64,000 bases of DNA from Nocardioides terrigena (GCF_003047265.1 NZ_PZYY01000007.1:62001-126000), one strand, 5' to 3'. Shown: positions 7,955 through 17,528, numbered from the stretch's first letter. A program made the numbers and translations. The notes: a model not told the origin generated them from the letters alone.

Positions 7955-10900
7955 TTACGGAGTGGGCGGCCCGAGCGCAGGCGCCGGTTCGGACGTAGTT
8001 CTGTCCGTTCCTGGGCGGCTGGCTGGTGCGGGAAGGAGTCGAGCCAGTGAGCCTGTGGCGGTTCGGGGACGTGCCTGCAGCGAGCCTCGGATGTTAGCGA
8101 GGCGATCGGCTAGATAGGTGTCCGCATCTCTGAGCCGTGCCTCGTTCTGGTCGAGTACTTCGAGATGCAGGATACCGGGGGCGAGGTGCAGGCGCTGGGT
8201 GACATGGTCGATGGCGGGAGGCCAGGCAAGCGGCGGGCGGGACGCGATGATGCGTCCGGTCTCGCGGGTGAGGGTGAGCCGGGTGGCGGGGTTGCTCCAG
8301 TCGGGGTGGTCGAGCAGGAGTTGGTCGACCATGACGTCAGCGAGGGGTCGCCGATTCGCGAGGGCGTGCTCGAGATGGGCGGGTCCGTGCTGTTGGAGGA
8401 ACTGGGCGGGGTCAAGGCCCGGCGGAAGTGTCAGGTAGGTGGGATCGGCACCCCGGGTCGTGAGGTGCCAGTAGGCGCGTCGTGCAGAAGTCCAGCCGGC
8501 GTGGTCGGCATCGGTGGCGAGGGTGATGTGGGTGGGGTCGTCGCGGTAGTAGGGGCGGAGCAGGTCGACCTGTCCTGCGGTCAACGCCGTGCCGAGGGCA
8601 GTGATCCCAACGGCGGCGCCGTCGCTGGAGAGCGTGAGGGCAAGGGCGTCAAGGGGTCCTTCAACGAGCACCGGGAGTGCTCCGGACTCGAGTGCGCTGA
8701 TGTTTTCGCCGAGCCCGAACAGCGCGTGGCCCTTGGTGAACGCCGGCGTGGTGCGGGTGTTTAGATACTTCGGTCCGGCGTAGTCATGGTCGGCCTTGCG
8801 GGGGTTCCGTCGCCCGACGAACGCGATCGGGCCATCGTGGCTGTCGCGAATGGGAAACATGACGCGATCCCGGAAGACGTCGACGAAGTCGCCGCCCTCG
8901 CGGCGTCTGGCCAGTCCCGCGGCTTCGAGCTCATCTGGTGTGGCCCCCAGATTGGCGGTCAGGTGCCGGAGCAGGCTGGTGGGGCCGGGGGGTGCGTACC
9001 CGACCATCGGGTGCGGGTGGTCGGCGAGGTCGGTGCCGAGGCGGTCGTGAAGGTAGGCGGGCGCCCACGACTTCGGATAGCAGCGGGAGTAGTAGGCGAC
9101 GGCGGCCTCGTGGAGTTGCACTGTCCGAGATCGGGTGAGCGGGTGTATGCCCGGTGGCGACGTCCGCGGTGCCAGGTGCTGCGTGTCACCAGGTGGCGTG
9201 GCGGCGAGGTCGGGTCGGCCTTTCGGCGGTGCTGTCCGCGCGCTGCCTACCTCGGGGTCGCGTCGCTCGATGGACGCGGTGCACGCGTGGTCGTCGCGCT
9301 CGAGCAGTGGCGGCGCCGGGTCGTCGGGTTCCTCGGGTGGGTCGGTGAGGGTAGCGATGCGGAAGACGAGAGCATCGGCGAGCTCGTGGGCGGGGAGGTC
9401 GGTGAGCAAGGGGTGAAGGGCACTTCGGAGGAGGTCGTCCGGGGCCCAGTGGTGGCGGGTGCAGGCTTCGTCGATGGCGGCGACCAGGGCGGGCCACGCG
9501 GGGGTGTCGGGGAGGCTCCGGCCCAGGTCTCCCGGCACGTGGCGGGTGAGGGTTGGCAGCCAGTCGGGGCGCAGCAGGTCGGTGGAGCGGTGGCCGCCGT
9601 GCAGGGTGGCGGGGCCGAGGTGGGGGAGGAGGCGCCACCAGAGCGCGGCTGCCGGGTGACCGTCGGGTAGTGGCGCTGCGGCGAGGGCGTCGCGCAGCAG
9701 CGCGTCGACTGGGAGCCCCGCCCGATCGAGGTGGGACAGGCGCTGGCACAGCGTCGCGTTCCACGGGTCGCAGGTGACCGCGTCGGGGAGGGTCTGGTAC
9801 CAGCTCCGTTGGCGGTAGGGGTACGTCGGTCTGGTGGCCCGGACGGCACGGTCGAGACCGGCCTGGTGGTCGCCGGGGGCGCCGGCCTGCGGGTGGCCGG
9901 TGGGACGTAGGTCGGTGTCGGAGACGTCGTGGACGGCCCGCCAGATGGCGATCGCGGTGCGCAGCGACTCGGCGTCGGGATTCAGGAGGGGCTGGGCCCA
10001 GTCGGGTGCGGTGGCGGGGGTCCACGCCGTGGTGTCGCGGGTGAGCTGGTGGGTGAGGTCGACGACGCGGGTGCTGCGGGCGGTGAGGTACGGGCCCCAG
10101 TCGGGGTCGGTAGCCAGCGCGTGGGGGATGGAGGGGAGCCACGGCAAGGGTCCGGCGGCCAACCCGGTGTCGAGGCGGGTGTCGAGGACCGCAGCGGGGT
10201 CGACGGCGTCGCGCAGACCTCCCTTCTGAAGCGCGTTGCGCAGCAGGTGGGTGGGGTCGTGTCCGTCGAGGGCGCGCAGGGCAAGGTGGGAGCGCAGGGT
10301 GGGCCAGGCGGGAGCCTCGGTGAGGTCCACGATGAGCGTGTCGGCGACCTCGTTCAGGTCCTGCAGCTTGGACTCGCCGAGTGTTCGCTCGGCGGCGAAG
10401 GTGACGGCGTCGAGGTAGCGGGCGGCGGCGTCTCGCAGCTGGGCGGCAATGCCGGTGTGGGTGGCCAGCGCGGTGCTCGCCGAGACCGGTGCCTCGTCGC
10501 GGGCCAGGACGCCGGCGATCCGCTCGAGGGCGGTGGGCGGCAGGACGGCGTCGGGGCGGATCAGGGTGTGGGGGTCGCCGTCGGTGCCGACGTCGAGGTA
10601 GAGGTGGTTGCTGGTGCGGCCGCGGGACAGCGCGACGTACAGAAGCCTGCGGTCCTCCTCGCCGGTCAGGACGGTGTGGGTGGTGTCGACGGTGGTGCCT
10701 TGGGCGCCGTGGATGGTGGTGGCGTAGCCGAGCCGGACGTGTCCGGCGGCGACGTAGTCCCGCGGGAGCCTCAGGGTGTGGCGCAGCTTGTGGTGGATGA
10801 CGGTGAGCGATCCGTCGGGGTGGACCGCGCGGATGGTCCACCGGTCCCCGTTCTTGACCCAGTCGGTGGGACTGATCCGCAGGGTGCGGTCGTTGCGGCG

Positions 10901-13546
10901 GGTGACGATGGTGTCGCCGGCGGAGGCGAGGGTGCCGTCGGCGAGGCGGAGCGCGGACTCCTTGTCGCGGGATCCCTCCGGGGAGTCGGCGGGGGAGTGA
11001 CCGATGGTCGGGTCGTCGGAAGGGGCCGTGGCGAGGCGGTCGGTGCGAGCGCGGGTGTTGAGCTCGGCGACGAGTTCGCGGGTGGGCGCGAGGAGGAGGC
11101 TGTCGTGGCCGGCGGCGCGGTCGGCGGCCCAGGCGCGGTAGGCCTGGTCGGTCGCGCTGGCGAGGTCGCCGACGTGGATCCGACGGTGGTCGGCGTAGTA
11201 GCCGAGCGCGGCGGGGTCGCCGTCGCGGACGGCGAGGGTGGCGGCGGCCTCGGCGTGGTTGCGGCTCCCGTCGGGATTCGTGAACCGGACCACCTCGGTG
11301 AGGGTGACTGCCCCGACGGTGGTGGCGATGTCGCGGAGCACCCCGCCGGCGGCGACGGACGCGAGCTGCCGATCGTCGCCGACGAGGCGGACGCTGCCGC
11401 CGCGTCCGATGATGTACGCGACCACCTGGTCGAGGTCGGTGGTGGAGGCCATGCCGGCCTCGTCGATGATCACCAGCGTCCGGGGGCCGATACCGGCCAC
11501 CCAGGCGGGCGGTTGGTGGGCGGCGTCGAGGGACCACACCAGTTTGCTGAGGGTGTCGCAAGGACTCGCGGCAGCGTCGTCGGGGTTGAGGGCGTCGCGC
11601 AGCTCGCGGGCGGCAACGGCGGAGGGGGCGAGCCCGACGACGGTGCCGCCGCCGTCGCGCCACACCGCGGCCAGGACTCGCAGGGCGGTGGTCTTCCCGG
11701 TCCCGGCGGGTGCGAGCGCGAGCTGCAGCCGGTGCCCTGAGGTCGCCAGCTCCCGCACGAGGGCCGTCTGTGCCGCGTTGAGGACGGTGCCGGTGGTGGC
11801 GGCGTTGGCCAGTGCGATGCCGACGCGGACGTCGCTGATCCGGCGTCCGCCGCGGCCGTGCGCGGGGGGCCGTGCGGTGGCCACGAGGCGCTGTTCAGCG
11901 TCCACGATCGTCTGGGACGTGAACCGCTGGGAGTCGTGGACGGTGTAGACCGACTCGCCGTCGTCACGGGTCAGTGCCGCCGGAACCGGCGCTGCTGGTG
12001 AGGGTGCCACCCTGGGGCGGGTGAGGGGGTCGGGCTCGGTGAACGCGATCGAGTGGTGGGTGATGGCGCGGTCCACGATCCGTTCGGCGGCGCGGTCGAC
12101 GTCGTTGAGGTCGATGCCCGCGGCTCGGATGCGTCGGTGGGCCTCGGCGCGCAGGTGCCACACCTGCCAGGTGGCGCGCTCGGCCTGCACAGTGTCGACG
12201 ACCTGCTCGGAGACCTGCCGTACCCACGCGCCGGTGACGCGCTGGCGGGCGGTGCGGTTGCCGAGGGTGACCTCGACCATTCGGCCGATCTGGGCGGGGG
12301 AGCCGAGGACCCGGACCGCCTCGGCGTGCCAGACAGCGCGCTGGTCGTCCTCGCTGCGCGGGGCGTGTTTGGCCTGTCGGGTCTCAAGGGTGGCCTGCTG
12401 GGCCAGGGCGTAGGACTCCACTGCGGTCGGGGGCCGGCCGTGCCTGGCCTGGAAGTCGAGGGCGAGCTCGCGGCGGCGTCCCTCGATCGCGATGGACCGG
12501 CTCGACCAGGCTTGCGACAGGCGCGGCTCGACGCCCACGAGTTCGCGGACCGCACGCTTGCCCTCGGTGTTGGGCTGTTCTTCGCGGGGTGCGAACTGGA
12601 CGCCGAGACGCGCGACCAGCTCGCCTTCGAGGCGGGTGTTGTACCGCTCCGAGAGGGTGACGTTGGCTTTGAACAGCATTCGCCCGTCGACGGCCAGCCA
12701 CGCGCCGGTGGCGTCCTGGGTCTTGTTGCTGATAGCGACGTGTGTGTGCAGATTGGGGTCCCCGGAGCGGGCGTCGCGGTGCGTGAACGTCGCGGCGATC
12801 AGGCCCGCCGCCTTCACCTGCTGTACGCCACCCCGGCCGCGGCGGGTGAATAGCACCTCGCGTTCGAGGTAGGCCAGGGTCTCCTCGACCGCGGCGTGGT
12901 GCGCGGCCTCGACCTGGTCCGCGATGTTCCGTTCGGCCAGCGCCCACAGCACGGACACCGACTTCACGGGCGTGAAGGTGAGGTCGTAGCCGGCGACCGC
13001 GGTGGTCTGCTGCCGCGACGCCCGGGCCAGGAAGCCCGAGCGCTCCCGGTCGTCCAGCGGGGCCCGGCCGTGCTCGGTCGTGAACATCTCGTCGGCCACT
13101 GCGGTGCGGATCCGGGCCCGCACCTCGGGGGGCACGGGCGTCTGCCAATGCTGCCCGCGCTCGCTGTTGTAGTCGGCGAGGCGTCGGGCCACCGCCCGCT
13201 GGAACGGGGCGGCGCCCTCGTAGACCGCGAATGCCCGACCTAGGCCACCGGCCCGCGCCGCCTCTCGCGGTGGACGCCCCGCTCCGAGCGCCGCGCGCTC
13301 GAGCAGTTCGGCGTCCGGGTGGCGGCCCTGGCCGAACAGGTTCGTCATCTGGGCCTCGGTGACCGTGGTCCCGGTCTCCATGCCAAGTCCCGCCAGGCCT
13401 GTACCCCACCAGCGGCCGGGGGACTCGCCCTTCTCCGAGTAGTAGTCCGCCAACCCGGCGTGGCCACGATCGGTCGCGTCGTGGGCCGCGACCTGCCGGG
13501 TCAGGTACGTGTACCCGTCCCCGGCCGTCAGCTTGTGCAGACCCAT
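7955..13546 (-). CDS. MobF relaxase-helicase with C-terminal primase-like (toprim) region
   Basis: About 1863 aa from ATG 13546 (GTG 13549 just before). Region 1 (1-330) is a TrwC/TraI relaxase: tandem tyrosines at 36-37 (ADYYSEKG) and the three-His metal site H257, H268, H270 in FTHRDAR...PNLHTHV. Region 2 (about 580-1010) is a RecD-like helicase with Walker A APAGTGKTT (612-621), Walker B VIIDEAGM and a later YATTIHGAQGTT motif. Region 3 (from about 1425, genomic 7955-9280) matches DnaG: a primase core with KYLNT, then toprim elements VLVEGPLDALAL and DADHAGW. It would nick oriT, unwind and perhaps prime DNA during conjugation. No coupling protein or secretion genes lie in the window. Confidence 0.9.
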   Translation of the reverse strand: MGLHKLTAGDGYTYLTRQVAAHDATDRGHAGLADYYSEKGESPGRWWGTGLAGLGMETGTTVTEAQMTNLFGQGRHPDAELLERAALGAGRPPREAARAGGLGRAFAVYEGAAPFQRAVARRLADYNSERGQHWQTPVPPEVRARIRTAVADEMFTTEHGRAPLDDRERSGFLARASRQQTTAVAGYDLTFTPVKSVSVLWALAERNIADQVEAAHHAAVEETLAYLEREVLFTRRGRGGVQQVKAAGLIAATFTHRDARSGDPNLHTHVAISNKTQDATGAWLAVDGRMLFKANVTLSERYNTRLEGELVARLGVQFAPREEQPNTEGKRAVRELVGVEPRLSQAWSSRSIAIEGRRRELALDFQARHGRPPTAVESYALAQQATLETRQAKHAPRSEDDQRAVWHAEAVRVLGSPAQIGRMVEVTLGNRTARQRVTGAWVRQVSEQVVDTVQAERATWQVWHLRAEAHRRIRAAGIDLNDVDRAAERIVDRAITHHSIAFTEPDPLTRPRVAPSPAAPVPAALTRDDGESVYTVHDSQRFTSQTIVDAEQRLVATARPPAHGRGGRRISDVRVGIALANAATTGTVLNAAQTALVRELATSGHRLQLALAPAGTGKTTALRVLAAVWRDGGGTVVGLAPSAVAARELRDALNPDDAAASPCDTLSKLVWSLDAAHQPPAWVAGIGPRTLVIIDEAGMASTTDLDQVVAYIIGRGGSVRLVGDDRQLASVAAGGVLRDIATTVGAVTLTEVVRFTNPDGSRNHAEAAATLAVRDGDPAALGYYADHRRIHVGDLASATDQAYRAWAADRAAGHDSLLLAPTRELVAELNTRARTDRLATAPSDDPTIGHSPADSPEGSRDKESALRLADGTLASAGDTIVTRRNDRTLRISPTDWVKNGDRWTIRAVHPDGSLTVIHHKLRHTLRLPRDYVAAGHVRLGYATTIHGAQGTTVDTTHTVLTGEEDRRLLYVALSRGRTSNHLYLDVGTDGDPHTLIRPDAVLPPTALERIAGVLARDEAPVSASTALATHTGIAAQLRDAAARYLDAVTFAAERTLGESKLQDLNEVADTLIVDLTEAPAWPTLRSHLALRALDGHDPTHLLRNALQKGGLRDAVDPAAVLDTRLDTGLAAGPLPWLPSIPHALATDPDWGPYLTARSTRVVDLTHQLTRDTTAWTPATAPDWAQPLLNPDAESLRTAIAIWRAVHDVSDTDLRPTGHPQAGAPGDHQAGLDRAVRATRPTYPYRQRSWYQTLPDAVTCDPWNATLCQRLSHLDRAGLPVDALLRDALAAAPLPDGHPAAALWWRLLPHLGPATLHGGHRSTDLLRPDWLPTLTRHVPGDLGRSLPDTPAWPALVAAIDEACTRHHWAPDDLLRSALHPLLTDLPAHELADALVFRIATLTDPPEEPDDPAPPLLERDDHACTASIERRDPEVGSARTAPPKGRPDLAATPPGDTQHLAPRTSPPGIHPLTRSRTVQLHEAAVAYYSRCYPKSWAPAYLHDRLGTDLADHPHPMVGYAPPGPTSLLRHLTANLGATPDELEAAGLARRREGGDFVDVFRDRVMFPIRDSHDGPIAFVGRRNPRKADHDYAGPKYLNTRTTPAFTKGHALFGLGENISALESGALPVLVEGPLDALALTLSSDGAAVGITALGTALTAGQVDLLRPYYRDDPTHITLATDADHAGWTSARRAYWHLTTRGADPTYLTLPPGLDPAQFLQQHGPAHLEHALANRRPLADVMVDQLLLDHPDWSNPATRLTLTRETGRIIASRPPLAWPPAIDHVTQRLHLAPGILHLEVLDQNEARLRDADTYLADRLANIRGSLQARPRTATGSLARLLPAPASRPGTDRTTSEPAPALGPPTP

Positions 13547-13549
13547 CAC

Positions 13550-13832
13550 ACGGCCCAGAAGCGCGGCCCCTAGGGCCGGGGACGGACATCACCGTCGCTG
13601 GTGAGGCCGGCAGTGCATGAGGTGTGCTGGCCCGCGGGCTTCGTTTCGCTGCGGCGGCGGTGGAGCGGAAGCTGACCTGTGGCGATGGGATGCATAGTCG
13701 CGGGGGCGGGACCTCAAGGCGTGGGGGGTGTGCGGCTTCGAGTGCCGTGCGAGTGCAGCTCTGAGGGCGTGCGTGCCGTCTCGGCCCGGCGCGCTCGCGC
13801 TCGGTGCGCCTCGACCCGCGTCAGCCACCATG
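13550..13832. other. Upstream region of relaxase gene, possible oriT
   Basis: No gene is seen. The stretch has short inverted repeats close to the relaxase start, for example GGCCC-CTA-GGGCC near 13563-13577 and CACC-GTCGCT-GGTG near 13590-13605. MobF relaxases are often encoded next to their origin of transfer, so this is where an oriT would be expected. I cannot identify a nic site. Confidence 0.25.
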
Positions 13833-14040
13833 GACGGTCTTCACGCTCTCGCCGTGGCGGATGAGCAGGGACGCGTAGTAGTGCCGCAGCGAGTGGAGGC
13901 CGGTGCCGAGAGCCAGGCCTGCCTTCTTGGCCTCCGGACGCCACTTGTGTCCGAATGCCTGACGCCTGATCGGTCCACCGTCGAGGGTGAAGAGGAGGTC
14001 ATTCGCCCGTACGCCGAGCTCCGGGACGGGCGACCCATCT
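13833..14040 (-). pseudogene. Tyrosine recombinase fragment (middle of catalytic domain)
   Basis: Read on the minus strand without a start codon, this encodes part of a phage-type integrase core: DGSPVPELGVRANDLLFTLD, then FGHKWRPEAKKAGL, then LHSLRHYYASLLIRHGESVK. The last is the H-x-L-R-H box with the second catalytic Arg. The frame ends in a stop soon after KTV. The natural continuation (LGHAS...Tyr) is not found downstream on this strand but sits on the other strand at 14036-14182. Confidence 0.75.
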
Positions 14041-14182
14041 CGGACATGCGTCGGCCGCCGAGACGCTGGACACCTACAGCCACCTGTGGCCGGACTCGGA
14101 CGACCGGACCCGGGAGGCCGTCGACCAGGTCCTCGAAATTCTTACGGACTGTCTGCGGACTGTTGAGGGTCCGCGACGCTGA
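14036..14182 (+). pseudogene. Tyrosine recombinase fragment (C-terminal, catalytic Tyr)
   Basis: Plus-strand frame encoding HLGHASAAETLDTYSHLWPD, then a helical tail ending at TGA 14180-14182. It holds the G-H motif and the nucleophilic Tyr (DTYSHLW) of integrases. It abuts the minus-strand core fragment head to head; reversing one piece would restore a normal SVKT-(Q-x-x)-LGHAS junction. No start codon or upstream recombinase sequence exists on this strand, so it cannot be functional alone. Confidence 0.75.
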
Positions 14183-14317
14183 TCTCAAGGTCAGCCTCGA
14201 ACCTCTGGAAACGAGCACTCGATGCCGCGACTGTGCATGACTTCCGTCGTCGAAGAACCCCTGGCCTCGAGAGCTCGACAGCCAGTTGCAGTGCTCGGCA
14301 AATCGACGAATCAGAGC

Positions 14318-14620
14318 TTAGGGTTTACGCGACATGTCGATGTGCGAGCGTCTCGCCGAACATCGGGCAGGCGTGCCGGCGCGGCATCGTCTCGACGTGC
14401 GCCTGGCTGTTGGGCCGGTGCACCTGAGCGGCCCGCCACTGCTCGGCGTACTCACCGAAGGTGATGCGCCCCGCGTTCGGGTCGACGTACTGGCCGGTGC
14501 CGATCGAGGCGGTGACCTTCGTCCAGACACCGTTGGGCGTCGATCTTCCGGTCGAAGTGCCGCGCGTGCTCCCGCCCCGAGGCGTCGGTAGCGCGCCAGC
14601 TTCTGGATGCTGGCCATGCG
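14318..14620 (-). pseudogene. Tyrosine recombinase fragment (N-terminal, frameshifted)
   Basis: Minus-strand remains of an integrase N-terminus, split over three frames: MASIQKLARYR, then DASGREHARHFDRKIDAQR, then VTASIGTGQYVDPNAGR with ITFGEYAEQWRAAQVHRPN. These match the AP2-like and core-binding arm of actinobacterial integrases. At least two frameshifts interrupt it and the following core is missing. With the two neighbouring fragments it forms one dismantled integrase locus. Confidence 0.7.
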
Positions 14621-14965
14621 ACACCGAGTGCTATCGGGGATCGACCGACCAACGTTGCCTCCTAGACCTCACCGAGGGCCTCACCACTGACCTGCGAAAA
14701 CGTGATGGAGGGGCTCGGTGCTCGACGGGCAAGAACGAGAATCGCTGCCACAGTAGAAGGCTCCTGAGTCCCCAGAAGACGTCCCATTTCGCGATCGGTT
14801 GACTCAGAACATCACGGGGTCGACCCTCGGTGCGGCGCGACCCGATTCACCGATCCGAACACGCAGGTAGGCGATGGAAGTCATCGCGCTTCCGGCACGA
14901 GGTCCGGACGCGGTGGCCGATGCCTTGCTTCGATCGGGTGCGTCATGCCGTCTTCGTACTTCGCC
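14621..14965. other. Gap without genes
   Basis: About 345 bases upstream of the integrase remnant and downstream of the small membrane ORF. No coding frame, tRNA or strong hairpin is recognised. It could contain an old attachment site, but no repeat pair was found to support that. Confidence 0.35.
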
Positions 14966-15124
14966 TCACCAGGGAAGGCTGACGACATCCCCCTTCGGGG
15001 CAAAGAGGTGCATGTGCGTGACGTCCCACAGTGACGGCCCGTCGTTCAGCAGTTCCGCGACGATGAATACGGTCGTGAGTACCAGGATCACGACCCACGC
15101 CCGGAAGTAGTTCTTGTCGTTCAC
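14966..15124 (-). CDS. Small single-pass membrane protein
   Basis: 52 aa from GTG 15124 (VNDKNYFRAW), chosen because a GGAGAG-like ribosome site lies just upstream and the preceding in-frame residues look non-coding. One hydrophobic helix (about residues 9-25, VVILVLTTVFIVAEL) is followed by a short polar tail containing two His residues (THMHLF). No family is recognised. It is isolated between integrase debris and the two-component genes. Confidence 0.45.
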   Translation of the reverse strand: MNDKNYFRAWVVILVLTTVFIVAELLNDGPSLWDVTHMHLFAPKGDVVSLPW

Positions 15125-15493
15125 GACTCTCCTCGAAGCCCTGAGGTGGGCGTCATCGGAGACCGCCACACGGGTGCCATACTAGTCATCTCGGCGTCGC
15201 AGGAGCCTGTCACCGGCCCGCCGGCCCAGTCTCCTCGTCGCAGTGCCTACGAGCCATACACGCGACGAGCGCTGTTCGTGTCGCGAGGGTCGCTTGCGAC
15301 CAGCTAGAAGCTTCCGATTGATAGACACGCCGCCGCGCCCTGAGTTGTGGCGAGATCGTCGATCCGACCCACGGCGGCAGGTGAGTGGAACGAGCTCGCG
15401 GGACGTGCACGCGGTCAGAGTCCGCAAACAAGTTGCCTGCAGAATCAACCGTCTTGATCGCGCGGATTGCATAGCGCCGCAAGGACAGTTTGC
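15125..15493. other. Gap downstream of histidine kinase
   Basis: About 370 bases with no supported gene between the histidine kinase stop and the small membrane ORF. Translations in all frames are Arg/Ser rich without domains. A TACTAG near 15180 is not part of a longer dyad. Confidence 0.4.
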
Positions 15494-16618
15494 CTACGGT
15501 TGGCTGGGGAGGCGCACGGTGAATGTGCTGCCGTGCCCGACGCCTGAGCTGGTCGCTGAGATTCCACCACCATGCGCCTCGACGAGCGCCTTCGCGATGG
15601 CAAGCCCGATACCGGAACCTCCACGGCGCCGGTCTCGGCTGGTGTCCGCACGGTAGAACCGGTCGAAGAGGTGCGGCAGGTGCGCGGCGGACACCCCGTC
15701 GCCGGTGTCGGAGACGCGGTACTCCACCCAGTCCTCGATGCGACGACACGTCAGCGTGACGGTCCCGTTTGCGCGCGTGTGTCGCAACGCGTTGTCGAGC
15801 AGGTTACCCAGCACCTGCCCCATCCGCTCTGCGTCCACTCGCACCCGGCCGGCGTCCACGAGGTCGGTGTCCAGATGCACACCTGCGGCGACGAAACGGT
15901 CCCGAGCCGTCTCAGCCGCGGTCGCGGCGACCGTGACGGCATCGGTGAGCCCAAGGGTGAGGTGCAGTCCCTCCTCCGCCCGGGACAGCGCGGCCATGTC
16001 CTCGGCCAGGCGCCGTAACCGTGCTGTGGAACCCCGGACGACGCCCAGCGTCTGCTCGTCGAGGGGACGGATGCCGTCCTCGACGGCCTCGAGGTGCGCG
16101 TCGATGGTCGCCAGTGGGGTGCGCATCTCGTGTGCCAGGTCGCCGAGCATGCTTCGCCGTGTCGCCTCGGTCGTCTCCAACTTCTCCGCCAGCTGGTTGT
16201 AGCTGAGCGCCAGCGTCGTGAACTCCTGACCCAGGCCCGGGTCGGACACTCGCGCGCCGTAGTGACCGGTCGCGATCTGCGACGCGGCTTCGGCGATGCT
16301 GTCGATGGAGCGCTGCACCCGGCGGCTGAAATACCACGACACGGCCAGCGCTGCGAGCACTGCGGCGAGCAGTGCCAGCGAGATCGACACGAGCAGCGCC
16401 GACGCGAACGCCTCCTCCAGGTGTCCTGTCTCCTCCGTCGTGTGGTTGTCGCCGGCCTCGCGCAGGTGGTTGGTGAAGATGGTGGGGCCGACCAGGGAGG
16501 CCACCAGCCACGTGGTGAGGGCACCCGCGACCAGGACCAGCGCCTGTGCGACCAGGAGGCGGGCCGCGAAACGCGATCGGGCGCCACTCGTGGTGGCAGC
16601 GACCGGTGGGTCGGTCAC
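15494..16618 (-). CDS. Sensor histidine kinase, probable metal/envelope stress sensor
   Basis: 374 aa. Two membrane helices (about 20-43 and 72-98) enclose a very short external loop of about 28 residues containing His51, His59 and His66. Then HAMP (99-150), the dimerisation helix with His163 in LAHEMRTPLATI, and an HATPase domain with LGNLLDNALRHT, SDTGDGV and GSGIGLAIAKAL. GTG start overlaps the response regulator stop (GTGA), giving translational coupling. The His-containing loop and its position beside copper genes suggest a metal sensor, like CopS/CutS types; the ligand is not proven. The product is complete with a normal family length. Confidence 0.9.
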   Translation of the reverse strand: MTDPPVAATTSGARSRFAARLLVAQALVLVAGALTTWLVASLVGPTIFTNHLREAGDNHTTEETGHLEEAFASALLVSISLALLAAVLAALAVSWYFSRRVQRSIDSIAEAASQIATGHYGARVSDPGLGQEFTTLALSYNQLAEKLETTEATRRSMLGDLAHEMRTPLATIDAHLEAVEDGIRPLDEQTLGVVRGSTARLRRLAEDMAALSRAEEGLHLTLGLTDAVTVAATAAETARDRFVAAGVHLDTDLVDAGRVRVDAERMGQVLGNLLDNALRHTRANGTVTLTCRRIEDWVEYRVSDTGDGVSAAHLPHLFDRFYRADTSRDRRRGGSGIGLAIAKALVEAHGGGISATSSGVGHGSTFTVRLPSQP

Positions 16619-17388
16619 TGACTCGAACCCATCCGGTAGCCGACGCCGCGCACCGTGCGCACGTAATGGCCCTCGGCCGGGTCGTCGTTGAGCTTGCGGC
16701 GCAGGTGGCCGATGTGCACATCGACCAGGTGCTCGTCACCGACCCAGGAAGGCCCCCAGACGGCTTCGATGAGCTGCTGGCGGCTGAACGCCATCCGCGG
16801 GTGCTCGGCCAGGGTGGCGAGCAGGTCGAACTCGGTGCGCGTCAACGCGACCGGTGCGCCGTCCAACCACACGTCACGACCCAGCGCATCCACGGTCAGT
16901 GCCCCGAAGTGGCGAGCACCGTCCAGGGCCGCGGCGACCGTCGCGCCGGGGCGCGGGCGACGGAACATGGCCTGCACGCGTGCCATCAGCTCGCGGGGGC
17001 TGAAAGGCTTGGTCATGTAGTCGTCCGCTCCGACCGAGAGCCCTATGAGGGTGTCGACCTCGTCGGTGCGTGCGGTCAGCATCACGAGGTAGGCATCGGA
17101 GAACGTGCGCAGCTGGCGGCAGACCTCGACTCCGTCCAGGCCCGGCAGGCCCAGGTCGAGGACGACCACGTCGGGGTCGATCTTGCGCCCCGCCTCCACG
17201 GCGTCGAGCCCGTCGTGCACCACCGTCACCTCGAACCCGTCGTGCTCGAGGTAGCTGCCGAGCAGCTCGGCGAGCTCCTTCTCGTCCTCGACGACCAGCG
17301 CTCGCAAACCGGACGGAGGTCGGGGCCCTGCGCTGGGGGCTGCTGGCGGATCGCTGCCCGTACCTCCACGTTCGGCCATACCGCTCAT
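16615..17388 (-). CDS. OmpR/PhoB-family response regulator
   Basis: 257 aa. A 25-residue Gly/Ser/Pro extension precedes the receiver domain (ALVVEDEKELAELL), with phosphoacceptor Asp78 in VVVLDLGLPG and a conserved Lys in TKPFSPRELMARV. The C-terminal winged helix (about 160-257) has VALTRTEFDLLATLAEHPRM and DVHIGHLRRKLNDDP. It pairs with the overlapping kinase gene. Divergent from it starts the SHOCT gene, and an 11-bp-spaced direct repeat between them (17441-17459) is a good candidate binding site, with a second copy at 18313-18330. An in-frame ATG at 17379 is an alternative start. Confidence 0.92.
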   Translation of the reverse strand: MSGMAERGGTGSDPPAAPSAGPRPPSGLRALVVEDEKELAELLGSYLEHDGFEVTVVHDGLDAVEAGRKIDPDVVVLDLGLPGLDGVEVCRQLRTFSDAYLVMLTARTDEVDTLIGLSVGADDYMTKPFSPRELMARVQAMFRRPRPGATVAAALDGARHFGALTVDALGRDVWLDGAPVALTRTEFDLLATLAEHPRMAFSRQQLIEAVWGPSWVGDEHLVDVHIGHLRRKLNDDPAEGHYVRTVRGVGYRMGSSQ

Positions 17389-17440
17389 GGTGGCATCCCG
17401 GCACCGATCAGGGCGTCGGCGAGACCGCCCCGGCCCGCAT

Positions 17441-17459
17441 CTTCAGCAAACCTTCACAC
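17441..17459 (+). promoter_or_regulatory. Candidate response-regulator site 1 (direct repeat)
   Basis: CTTCAGCAAACCTTCACAC: two CTTCA half-sites whose first bases are 11 bp apart (17441 and 17452), the spacing typical of OmpR/PhoB-family dimers. It lies between the divergent response regulator and SHOCT genes. The same arrangement recurs at 18313-18330. Confidence 0.55.
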
Positions 17460-17528
17460 GACCGCGACCGCCACCACGGGGTAGCCCGGCGAGGGTGGAA
17501 CCACGACTAGACGAAGGAGCTGAGGACC

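Noticed and set aside
9186..11740. Long open frames of 600-825 codons on both strands across the relaxase gene
   Set aside because: They are shadows of the relaxase reading frame in GC-rich DNA, with Arg/Pro- or Gly/Val-only compositions.
15176..15190. ATACTAGTCAT palindrome-like sequence upstream of the histidine kinase end
   Set aside because: It contains an ACTAGT palindrome but no matching TAGTA at the 7-base spacing, and it is downstream of genes.
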